Assembly (NCBI GenBank): GCA_029961685.1
Contig: JARWKL010000014.1
Span: 23,905,137-23,969,136, forward strand
DNA length: 64,000 nt
DNA from: Aristolochia californica
Taxonomy: Eukaryota > Streptophyta > Magnoliopsida > Piperales > Aristolochiaceae
Direction: 5' to 3'
The position numbers and the translations under genes were made by a program. Positions 1 through 11,400 of the stretch are shown here, in pieces; the first letter of the stretch is position 1, and every line of letters begins with the position of its first letter. Under the pieces are notes generated by a model. It did no database searches. It was given only the letters and a program-made list of their open reading frames with translations, and had not been told where the DNA came from.

Positions 1-821
1 AATATCTGAGGTTGACAACAAGATACGAGGGATGAAAGCGAGTATTATGCCAGAAGATACTAGTATCTCACGAGATCACAGAGAACAATGAGTAATTGTA
101 GCGAACTTTTGACAACAGAAAAAAGTACAATTTCTGATAGTCAGAGAATGATGGCAGCAATGATAGCGATACCTGCAACCTTCTGATGAAAGGAACACCC
201 TCCAAGCAACTTTCAATGACCAGAAACCACTTCAAGGCCAAACTAGAAGTTTGTGCTAAATCTATAGGAAGGAAAAAAACGGTTCCGTTGCATGCAGTGA
301 GGAAAAAATAGTCTTCTGACAACCGAAGCAAATGAGGAAAAAACAAGCTTGTTTTTAGTAACTTTGTCAACTATAGGAACCCCTTCCAAGTGACTTCCAA
401 TGAAGAGTATTTTGATACAGAGAGCCGGGATCACCAAGATCATTGTCTGCTCAATAGTAAGTCCTTGCTTTCAAGTGGATTGGGCTGCCTAATCTAATTG
501 TTCTAGTGGCAAGGGAACAACAAACAAACTAGGGTTTCATAGAGAATTGGATACCATAAGGAGGAAAATAACTTTTCTTTTCTGAATCAGCATAGGCAGT
601 CTTCTTCAAACCGAATGCCCATGAAATCTTTAACATAAGTCATCATCTTCATGTCTCATAAACCGAGTAGCAATGAAGCAAATTTGCTCGGATACCATAT
701 CGATTTCAGGATTCCATAATATTAAGGTATTCAACTTAGAGTTTAGGAAAGAAGAGGAAAAGAGGAGAGGAGAAGAGGTGAAGTGAGGTGAAGGAAGAGA
801 GAGAGACTGACAGATGTGAGA

Positions 822-864
<43 letters not shown>

Positions 865-1000
865 GTAGAGGAGAAAGAAGAGAATAAAGGTTGTGGAAGA
901 TAACCACAACCTCCCCCTAAACCTTCATTTATAGATGTCAAAAGTACATAAACTATAAGTATATCCTTCACCTTAGAGAGAGTGAAGAAAATACAAATAT
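1..1000. other. Unassigned sequence with possible minus-strand LTR element end
   Basis: GCTCGGATACCA at about 685-697 is the reverse complement of a primer site, which suggests that an LTR element in minus orientation ends to the right of it. LTR borders and proteins could not be identified. A (GA)n microsatellite spans 825-861. Imperfect duplication around 200-245 and 385-420 (CTTCCAAGYRACTTYCAATGA). Confidence 0.4.
825..861. repeat. (GA)n microsatellite
   Basis: About 18 uninterrupted AG/GA dinucleotides. Confidence 0.95.
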
Positions 1001-1796
1001 AAGATATTTACAATAATGCCACCTAAGTTTGCCTATGACTTTCAACAAAGAGTAATGTGGGCCTCATGGTATTCGGGGGTGAGGACTTCACTAATTTGGA
1101 AGAGGTAAGTGAGTCAAAATATGAGGATGAGTTAAAAAGTTTGTTTGAAAAACCCATTTATGGTCTAAATAAATAACAAAAAAATGCAATTCTCAAAGAC
1201 ATGAAATTGTTAAGCTCAAAATTTAGTTAGTTGCCTTAAAGGAAGCAAATGAAGGCAACAAGGTGTGATAAAAAATCTCTTTTTTAATGGATTTGATTTT
1301 GAGAAGAAGTCTATTGAACTAGAACAAGAACTCAAAAATCTCATCACACAAGAACACACCTAGAAGGAAAGGAAGAACAAAAAGAGGCAAAAATAAAAGT
1401 TCACTCCCATTCCTCACATTAGATGCCACTATAGCAAGAATTTGGACCACTATGCCCATATTTCTCAAATTAAAGATGTTAATGGTTTCAAATAAAGATA
1501 GGTATTGAAGACAACTAATAGGGTTGTGGTAACCCACGACCTTGGGTAAACAAATTTGGATACCCAAAGCACCTAGTGGAACAAGCATTTTTCCAAAGGA
1601 ACCCAACCTGAATAGGATCTCTAAGGGATAATCTTTTCCTTTTTTAGTTTGTCTCCTAGTTGAGGCACCAAAGAATGTATGAATTTTGGATAGTAGGTGT
1701 TTGAGGCACATGACCTGTGATAATAAGAAGTTTGTAGAACTTACACCGAAAGACGGAGGTCGTGTTACATTTGGACATAATAGTGAAGGTACCATC

Positions 1797-2043
1797 TGTT
1801 AAGTTGTGGAGCCTAACCAACGCCTTATGCTGAGTCGGATCAACCTATAAGGGTGTAGGATTTCTCTTTGTAAACTATTTCATCTTCATAGTAGATTACT
1901 GCAGCAACGGAAAATAGAACACTGACTCATCTTGAGGCAAACCTATATAAATTTTGTTGTATTTTCATGATTGTTTTTTCTTTCTTCTGCGATTGTTATT
2001 ATTGTTCCCGCTTGTTTGGAATTAGGGCGTCTAATTCCTAACA
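1797..2043 (+). mobile_element. Solo LTR (TSD CCATC)
   Basis: 247 bp, TGTTAAGTTG...TTCCTAACA, flanked by CCATC at 1792-1796 and 2044-2048. It interrupts the protease reading (EGT-IK) of the surrounding SIRE-like remnant. It is of the same family as the longer solo LTR at 19964-20452. Confidence 0.92.
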
Positions 2044-2627
2044 CCATCAAGGAATTGAAAAAATAGGTACCTCCAACTCACTAGTCAATTGGGACAAATG
2101 TTTATTATGTTAAGAGTTGATGCATGATTTACTTAGCATTAGTCAATTTTGTGATAAAGGTAACATAAGTGTCATTATAAAAGGATAAATGCTTAGTAAA
2201 AATGAAAAATGATGAAACCTTGTTAGAGGGAGATAGAAGCAAAAATCTATATGTGGTCAACATTGTTGACTTACTCTCTGCCAGTGCAATTTGTTTGGGT
2301 GCAAATGTAGGTGAGACTTTTTTTATGGCATAAGAAGTTAAGGCGTATAGAAATAGTATCCTTGAAAAACTTAGTAAGGAAGAACCTAGTGACAGCACTA
2401 CCAAATCAGAAATTTATAAGAGAAAAACTTTATGATGCTTGCTAACTTGGAAAGCAACACAAAAGTTCATTCATACCTAAGAATATACTCTTTACTACTC
2501 GAACTCCACACCTAATCCATATGGACTTAGTTGGACCTACCCAAACCTTTGAGCTTAAGTGAAAAGCACCTCACTAGTAGTTGTGGACAAATATTCTAGA
2601 TTTACTTAGGTAGATTTCTTAGGCAAC

Positions 2628-2837
2628 ATGGATGATGCATTTCTAGCATTTGCCCTATGTGAAAAAGTAAAAAAGGAACAAGGTTGTAGTATTGTCAAAA
2701 TTAGGAGTGGCCATGGAGGAGTATTTGAAAATACTCATTCCAAGGACTATTGTACTCAACATCGCATTGAAGATACTTTTCAGCTCCTCGAACTCCTCAA
2801 CAAAATGGTGCTATTGAGAGAAAGAATAGGACCTTAA
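2628..2837 (+). pseudogene. SIRE-like integrase core fragment
   Basis: Frame of 69 codons in the integrase core of the Copia remnant. The expected second acidic residue lies in IRSGHGG (normally SDHGG, here Gly), and the third, near the end, shows LLREREIG-like decay. Clearly non-functional. Confidence 0.7.
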
Positions 2838-3582
2838 TTAAAATAGCAAGAGCCATGTCTTGTCTCATAGATTTTGGGTCAAAGTTGTAACACAACTTGC
2901 TATATTGTGAACCTAGCTAGCATTAGGCTTCTTTTCAATAAAACTCCTTATGAGTTGTATATGGGCATTCTTCCCGATATAACCTATTTTTAAACCTTTA
3001 CATGCAAAGTATATATATTAAGAGATCCAAAGCAAAAATTAGGGAAGTTTGACTCTAAGGTTAATTTAGGAATTTTCCAAGGTTATTTATCTCATAGTAA
3101 GGCTTATAGAATTTACAACAAAATGTCGATGAGAGTCATGCAGTACGTACATGTTCAATTTGATGAGTCACACCCATCAAGTACAACATCGACTCCAATT
3201 TTTATGATGAAGAGGAAGTGCCTCTTAACCCATCATCGGGTTCTCAACGTCAAGACAATCCTGAAAAGAACTTAAAAGACAAGGATAACCAAGAGGAACC
3301 TTCTACTGTGACAAAAAAACTATAGGTTCATAACCAATCACCCTTTAGATCAAATAATTGGTGACCTCTAAAGGAAAATTGCAACTAGAAGAACAAATCA
3401 TGAATACATGGTAAGTAGTGCCTTTGTTTCTCAATTAAAGCCTAAGTGCTTTGTTGGGGCTGAAAAAACAAACGATTTTGGAATCATGGCAATGGAAGAA
3501 AAGCTTAACCAATTTGAAAGAAATCAAGTTTGGACTTAGGTTCCTAGACCCCAAAATCAACAAATAATTGGAACTAAGTGGG

Positions 3583-4393
3583 TGTTGAATTTATGGAAAA
3601 GAGAAATACTTCATTGACTTTTTTGTAATTAGAGTACATGAACCTCTATTTATAATAGAGGAAGGTAGTAGAGTCCAATTACAATTAAACTACCTTTGTC
3701 CCAATTACACTCAAACTCTAACACTTAAAGATAAGTCCTAGCATAATTAAATAACCCAATATAAATAGAAGACTAACATGACTAAAACTCCTCTATGAGA
3801 CTTGCTTCCATAATAATTGTGGCTCTGTTCTTATTACGTAAAACTTCTTATGCCACCTCACATGATCATGGTGGATCTTATATCTTATGCGCTTGGGCCC
3901 ATCTTCAAACACTCTTGGATATGTGGGTCTTCCTTGGTCTTATGGGCTTGAGCCCATCTTCCAACACACTTGGATATGTGGGCCTTCCGTGGTCGTGTGG
4001 GCTTGGGCCCATCTTCCAACACTCCCCCTCAAGCTAGGGGTGAGAGAACATCATGAACTCCTAGCTTGCTGCAAATGATGTATAGGATCTTCTAGTATAA
4101 AATGGCAGTCCTCCATATCTTCCAACACTCTCCCTCACGCTCTCTTCCATGAGGCTCAGCTGGCATAAGATAAGTGAGAGTAAAATCACTCCAAGTCGTA
4201 TGACATCGCTCCATACTCCAGTCATAGCCCATGTTGGATGTAGGGCACACTCCTATCATTCTCAGGTAGTGGGTTTATACATAGTGCTCAGAAGTGTAGT
4301 AAAAACTCCTCCATCACCGTGTCCCTCCACTAGACAATGACTCTCAAGTGGTAAGAGTAATAAATGCCAATTAAGGGGGGTAACATACATCAC

Positions 4394-4428
<35 letters not shown>

Positions 4429-6452
4429 ACTTAAAACACCGATATACGTGATGGATAAACTCCCAACCAAAGCAACACGCAAATATTTGGCCCAAAGATG
4501 TATGTGAGAGTCAAATAAAGGATGGTAGGAGTAAGGTTGTCAAATTTCATAAAAAAAAATTGTCAAATAACTAGGAAGATAGGATGTTGAGGCCACCACT
4601 TCTTCAATAATAATGTCTCATCTAAAGAGACACGATAGTTGTAGCTGAAATGGGCCTGGGCCCATATAACATGAACCAAAATAATAAAAATCCTTGTAAA
4701 AGGACCCATGAAATAATCTGATGTGACTATCTGCACCAAATAATATATTGACCAAGGAATATGTCGTGGATACCTCAAAATAATAATCCAACCGGAGAAA
4801 TAAAATCATGTTGAACCGAGTCAGGTATCACCAATAATTACCACAATTATCATTGTGAATCAGGATTCTTGGTCTTCAATTTGCTTTGCTGCAAAAGCTT
4901 CACCTTTGTGGTTCCCCTTTTCTTGAATATTTTTGTCACATTAAAATTACCACAACATATAAAATACCTTTTTCTTGTACTTTTTCTTCTACTTCTCCCC
5001 CTCAAGCTGGGAGGTAATGGCAGTGATCCTAGCTTGAACTAAATAACATAGATTTAGTAATAACAATAACAATAATGTGATAATAGGAATCAAAAGAAGA
5101 TAAGATGATGGGGCCACAATGTTCTTTATTCAAACCTTCATCAGGATAACCAATGCTAACAATAGATAGCAAACAAGGAGTCCTTCTTTCATAATAATAT
5201 CTCAATCAAAGATACATAATAACAGCAACAAAAATGGGCCGCCAATGCCCAAATAACATGTACCAAATTTGCAGTAGTATTGCAGTAAATAACCGATAAA
5301 TAATGAAATTCCTTCAGAGTGATAAGGACACATGAAATAATTCGGCTTAAATTCGGATTTTCCAATGGAACGGGATACCAACATGACCTTTGATTCTTCC
5401 AATGCGAATATATCCTTAAATATAGATCAGATTGATATGAAACTTTCTCCTTCTGAAAATAGACTTAAATACATTTCATCCAAGTATAACTTCACTTCAT
5501 AAAATATATTTCTATTGAGATATATAATCTGATATATTTTGGTCTCTATAATCTGGCCGTAGTAAGTACTCATTCTCTTTTTGCCAACATGACCATTGAC
5601 TCTTCCAAGATCAATATTTCCATATAAAAAACTCAGATCGAGAACTGGTTGAATAGGTAAGAAAATAGACTTATAGATATTTCTTTGGATATATAATTCT
5701 CCATATAAAGTCTCGTTCTTGTTAGCATAAAATGGCTCGGAAGTTAAAGCTTTCTACTACTACTTGAACCTTTTTTTGCAATCTGACCTTCGCTGTTTCA
5801 AATATCGATTTCTTTTTGTAGATAACCCTGATTGGGAAAAATAATTTTTCCTTGGAAAGTAGACTCAAATATCTTTCCGTCAATATATAATTTTCAATAT
5901 TAAAACCTCAATGTAGAGGTGAAAAAGTAAAGAAAATAACGGGTATAGGGACTAAAAAAATAAATATGAACTAAAACTGCTAGAGAAAATAAATCAGAAA
6001 AAAATCACATTACCTCTGTGGGTTGACTGAGTCAACTCACAGAATCTGGCACTGGTACCATGTTGAATTTATGGAAAGAGAAATACTTCATTGATTTTTT
6101 TATAATCAAAGTACATAAACCTCTATTAATAATAGAGGAAGGTAATAGAGTCCAATTACAATTAAACTACCTTTGTCCTAATTACACCCAAAAGATAAGT
6201 CCTAACATAATTAAATAACTCAATATAAATAGAAGACTAACATGATTCAAATACCTTTAAATTGAAAATCCTCTATAAGACTTGCTTCCAAAATAATTGT
6301 GGCTTTGTTAGACTTCTTATTGTGTAAGACTTCTTATGCCACCTCACATGATCATGGTAGGTCCCATATCTGATGGGTTTGGGCCCATCTTCCAATACTC
6401 TTGGATATGTGGGCCTTCCTTGGTCTTGTGGGCTTGGGCCCATCTTCCAACA
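3583..6452 (-). mobile_element. Non-autonomous LTR element (TSD GTGGG)
   Basis: Left LTR 3583-4021, right LTR 6061-6452, both TGTTGAATTTATGG...CTTCCAACA, with exact target duplications GTGGG at 3578-3582 and 6453-6457. On the minus strand the primer site TGGTACCAGTGCC follows the right LTR, and the tract GAGGGGGAGT abuts the left one. The left LTR has an extra copy of the TTGGATATGTGGG...CCCATCTTC unit. The 2.04-kb inside shows no gag or pol frame. It contains a (GT)n run at 4395-4427 and a second polypurine-like motif at 4995-5015. It was inserted in the RT of the SIRE-like remnant. Confidence 0.92.
4395..4427. repeat. (GT)n microsatellite
   Basis: About 16 GT repeats inside the non-autonomous LTR element. 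Confidence 0.95.
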
Positions 6453-7330
6453 GTGGGATTTTAGAAACAAAGCTGATTAAGAAAATAAGATTGTGAGAAA
6501 CAAAGCTCGCCTAGTAACCAAACGATATAACCAAGAAGGTCTAGATTTTACTAACCTTGGTTTGTCACTATCGCTTCAAGTTGTACCAAATGGATGTGAA
6601 AAGTGTATTTTTGAATAGGTACATATAAGAAGAAGTATATGTAAAGCAACCCAAAGTATTTGAAGACTTAAACAAACCAAACCACGGGTATAACTTGCAC
6701 AAAGCATTATAAAGATTGAAGCAAGCTCTTAGGGCTTGGTATGAAAGATGGTGAATTCTTAGAAAAGAAAAAATATATGTGAGGTAGTGTGGAGAATACT
6801 TTTTTCACCAAGAGTCACAATCAAAACTTGATTATTGTCCAAATTTATGTGGATGAGATCATATTTGGCTCAACTTACCCTTCACTATGCAAAGAATTTG
6901 TTGAAGTGACGAAAAACGAATTTGAAATGAGTTTAATGAGTGAATTTAGTTTCTTCCTTGGACTAAAGTGATGCAAACAGAAAGTGGCAATCATAAATCA
7001 GTTCAAGTATATAAAGAGATAGTTTAAAAGATTCAATATTGAAAATCTAAAGTCAATTAGCACACTCATGAGTTCGTCACTCAAATTTGATATAGACAAC
7101 TACAATAGACCCATATATAAAAAATAGTATAAAACTATGTTAGGGTCACTACTTTACCTATCATGTTGTAGATTGGACATAATGTTTGTGGTATGCCTGT
7201 ATTAGATCTCAATCGGACCCTAAGATTCACTCTTAGTAGCCATGAAAAGAATTTTCCGACATCTACTTGGAATACCTAACTTAGAGCTTTGGTACTTGAA
7301 CACCTTTTAGTAACCCTGCTACTTCATTAT

Positions 7331-8024
7331 TTGGGTGGATAATCGATTATTTCATAACAAATGATAATCCTACTAGAATGAGAACAATAAAAATCATTTT
7401 CTTTATTATAAATAATTATAGAACCACTTTATGTTATAAAATATATTATCAGTGCCCTTTTAAGACAGTGTCAAATTAGAATCTACCGTGCTCTTATAAA
7501 CCACATCTAATAATATATGATTATAGAATTGTAAATTTGCTTTGATCTAAGAATTGTAAATAGTAAAGTTCTAATATAAAATAATTATACAACTTATGAG
7601 TGTTCGTCAAATTCATATGCAATTTATGAGTACTCATCAGATTTATATGCATCTTATAACAAATTTGAAGAATAATCCACTCTACTCCACCCCTTGATCT
7701 AATCTGCACTGAAATAGATTGTACATGGATTTTTATTTTACTTGAACCAATCTACGATATTAGGTACCCAATCCAACAACCTATCATGTCCAGGGCAATA
7801 CAATTTTAGGAACACCGATCCACATCTTCATGTTTTAACGTCTATTCAGTGATGGAACCCATCATCAAGTTATATTATTCCGAGATCAGCACAAATAACT
7901 TGGTGACACAGAAATTGTTCTTACCCTAGCAACAATCAATCTACCAGTCCAAGCCAGGTGGCTCAACGGCAGTATACACAGCCACCTCCCAAGCTATCTG
8001 CTAGTAAAGATGCATAGCCTACTA
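7331..8024. other. 3' flank of the C3H7-like gene
   Basis: About 700 bp between the Copia remnant and the TAG stop. It presumably holds the 3' UTR on the minus strand. No second gene or repeat is recognised; AT-rich with ATTTATATGCA-type short repeats near 7600-7660. Confidence 0.5.
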
Positions 8025-8465
8025 CTACAGCAGTCTCCATTTGGATTCACTTCGTCTTATGAGACCAACTGGTCTAATGAGATCATCAAGACTATCTATT
8101 TGTGGTTCAGAAGATTCACTTTCAGCCGGAGGTAAGTGTCTGTCAATTGGATCCTTAACTACTTCAGTTTCGTCCTCACTAATGTAGAGGCTAATATAAT
8201 CAGCATATCGTCCATCACAAAAGAAAATCTCTCCACCCCCAGACTCTGCAGTTTGATTCTCAGATACAGGTGACCTAATACCCCCACCATCAATCAACTT
8301 GAGAGAACCAAAGTAACGACCTCTGCTATTTCTCTGATCTTCAGTGTGTTTCTGCTTCTGACACTTGCTTCTGTTCTTTGGATGATGTAGTTTGCAGAGG
8401 AGTCCTAGTGGGCAAACACCCTTTTCTTTATAGTGCAAACAGACATAAGTATGCTTCTTCCGACA
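8025..8465 (-). CDS. C3H7: C3H7-like exon 10 (terminal), zinc finger 5
   Basis: A 441-nt last exon. It begins CRKKHTYVC, completing finger 4 (C1368, H1372). It then gives finger 5 (C1376-x8-C1385-x5-C1391-x3-H1395) and a tail with GRYFGSL and a C-terminal DDLIRPVGLI block typical of the plant family. The acceptor is TTTTTGCCAG|TGTCGG and the stop is TAG at 8025-8027. Confidence 0.93.
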   Translation of the reverse strand, partial: CRKKHTYVCLHYKEKGVCPLGLLCKLHHPKNRSKCQKQKHTEDQRNSRGRYFGSLKLIDGGGIRSPVSENQTAESGGGEIFFCDGRYADYISLYISEDETEVVKDPIDRHLPPAESESSEPQIDSLDDLIRPVGLIRRSESKWRLL

Positions 8466-11400
8466 CTGGCAAAAAAGGAAAACTACGGATGTATTAATTT
8501 CATAAACAAAGTTGCCACAATCTACTTAGCGGGACTACAAATTAATAACAAGCCGAGATTCTCAACTATAAAATAAAATCTGGTCAACCAAGTTCTACTT
8601 CTCTTCATGACCTTGATAGTTGCAATAAAGAAAGTTGTAAAAAAATAAACATAGTAAGCCACAGAATAGCAAAAATCCAACACAAAATCAGTCCAAGCAC
8701 AATGAATGAACTAAAAAATAAAAATACGGTCCTCATTCTTTTAGAGAGGAATCAACTGCCTAGTTCATCAAAAAGAATCATAGCATCCAACAACCCCAGC
8801 TGGCTTGGGGCAGTTATCTGCAACCATTTGGGGTACCAAAACTGCTAACTTCAGCTAGTCATGTTGGGTACCGAACCTTAACATGGTATTAGAGCAGGAC
8901 CCCCACCATGTTAGGCCTAGTCTATGCCTCGCCTAGTTTACACCACATCTCAGGCCCATTTTTTATTTGTGTAGGTCTAAGCACGAGGGGGAGTATTAGT
9001 GGGAATGGTAATAATTCTGCACAGGTTAATGTCAAAAAAAGTCATGTGGTTATTAGTTTGGATTCTTGAGAAAAGGCATTCGCTAACCATACATGTATTT
9101 AATATTTAATATGTTTATAAGTTTACAACAATTATTTGCAAACTTCTTAAATTATCTCTTACACAATTTACTATTTTGCACTTATCCACAAGTGATCGGG
9201 ATAAACAGATAGTAACTAAACACCCTTTAACTATTCCAAATTGAAACGTATAACATGAAAGGCAAACTGAATGGATAACAAAATAACCTTTACCTTTTCA
9301 AGATTTAACACATTTATACCTACATGAAAGACATCCATGCAGAAATCTGAAGATGTATACCATCAATAAATAGATTGGTGCTGCCCCATATCAACTTAAA
9401 GAGTCACCAAAAAGTGACTCTGGGATACAAAACAAGTCCAGTTCACACAAACTACTGTATAATCGTATGCCTCCTCTCTATGTTTTGCATTTAGGGGTTT
9501 ATGCATCTTATGGGTGTTAAATGAATCAAAATACATAAACTCCTCGCATCTGGTTCAGTTAACTGATTATTCATTTCAAATCGGTAAAACAGAAAAGCTA
9601 ACTGGCCCAGAGAAAAATTGGGTAATATTCCAAGAAAAACATTCTGCAGTCATTGCAAAACCAAATCATGAGCCGATAGACAAGAAGAAACCAGCTTCTA
9701 ACCTTAGATTGCAGTCAGAAAGCTTAAGAAAGGGGAATGCAAAATGAAATCTCATCAACATTCAATGAAGCAACGCATGATCTGGTTCTGTGAGAGGAAC
9801 AGAAAACAATCATGTTTTACACCAACCACAGCAAGATATATGTTCAGGAAGAAATATGAAAGAGTCTTACTAGACTCATGGAAAGAAGTTTCATGGGAAG
9901 AAGATTCAGACAAAGAGGAATTTTAGTATTATTAAATTTTTACTTTGTTAAAGTTGTTTAATTGTTGTAATACTTATCTTTTAAGGGTTGTACTTTGGCT
10001 GTAACTAGGATATGAGTAGTTTAATTTAACTTTGATCCATGTGTTCTCTCTATTACAAATAGAGACCCAGTGTAATTAATTTATAATAATTTATAAATCA
10101 TTTCTACTCCAAAAATTCAAACGGCTTCAAAGCAAGTTCTGTTGACTCAGTCAACCCACAAAGACAATGTATTCCTTTTCTTATCTGTCATCTCTATTAG
10201 TTTTGTTTGTTTTCTTTTTCCTTTAGCCTTCTTCTTTCCAAATCTGAGCTTTTGTTTTAATAAAATTCAGCATCATTTAAAAAAACACTCTTTTTTCCTT
10301 GGAGTTTGTACCTTTATACCACGTGTTCCATGTTACAAATATATATATTCGGAAAGATAAATTAGTCTAGTTTCAAAATAAAAAATAAAAAATTATCAAT
10401 TGGAGTATTCTACAAAGAGAAATCAGCATCTGAAACAGCAAAGGTCATGCTACGTAAAGGACTCATGCAACAACAAAAGGCTTTTTTTTTCATTATGTTT
10501 TGTACCATCAAGAATGAGAATTTATATAGAGAATTATATAAAAAAAAAACTCTGATTTTATTTTCTAACCCAACAAAGCGTTTCAAAATCCAATGATTTG
10601 AAGAGAGATATCAGTATTAGAATAATCAAAGGTCATGCTGGCAACCTGTTGCACACAGAAATACGAATTTTAAGCTGATTTTTTCCTTCTTTTTTTAGCT
10701 GCTTATTTTATTTTGCCGAAGTCACCCACTTATTTTCAAATTCTAGTGCAAGTCTTTACCCATATGAGTCTTTTTTGCTGGTCTTCTAAGTTGTTTTACC
10801 CTTTTTTGTATCAAGGCTTGTCACTTTCATTAATCTATTAATTTGATGAGCCCCTCCTTATTTGGAAGAGTGTTGCTATTATTTTTTACTTACATCTTTG
10901 AATTCATGTAAAAACTCTAATATTTCTTCAATTTTCATTATTCTTCATCACTGCAAAGCAATGCCTATAGACCCACTAGCTACAAAAAAATAAAAGGCGC
11001 GACATCCAACATCAGGCAATTCTTTTTATCCACCCAAGTAGTGATTTTTCCTTACCTAGCCCAAAATTGTGAGTAATCTCTTTTTGTGCCCTATAATTGG
11101 GGCTTTTTTTGCCTTTGAAATTGAGCGGGAGTTTCTTTTAGACATTGACATTTTGTGACTGGTGTGCGAAGCATTGTCGTTCAGTTAGGAGTGATTTTTC
11201 TTGTCCCATGTTTGTTTTGTCTAAGTTAGATCTTTATATCTTTTTAACCCTTTGACAAAGAGAAGTAGAAGAACAAGTATAGGAAAGAGATATTTTATTC
11301 CACATAATATGGTAAATTATATGTCACCAAAATATCTAAGGGGAGAAAAAGTCAATAATTTTTCAACAAAAGAAGATTGTAGACCAAGTTTAAAGGCCAA

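Larger units (their letters stand above)
1000..7330 (+). mobile_element. SIRE/Maximus-like Copia remnant (hosts two insertions)
   Basis: Decayed pol read in fragments. The protease region (LDSRCLRHMTCDNKKF, with DSR for DSG) is near 1683-1790. The pre-integrase region (DLLSISQFCDK-like) is near 2125-2165. The integrase core with VDKYSRFTWVD and SGHGGVFE is at 2530-2840. A spacer follows, then the RT start (QIIGTKWV) at 3540-3582. RT then resumes at 6458 (FRNKA, KARLVTKRYNQEGLDFT), continues with YVDE near 6850 and the LGSLLYLSC region near 7150, and ends near 7330. Stops and shifts are everywhere. No LTR of its own is visible. It lies downstream of the C3H7-like gene in the opposite orientation. 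Confidence 0.85.
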
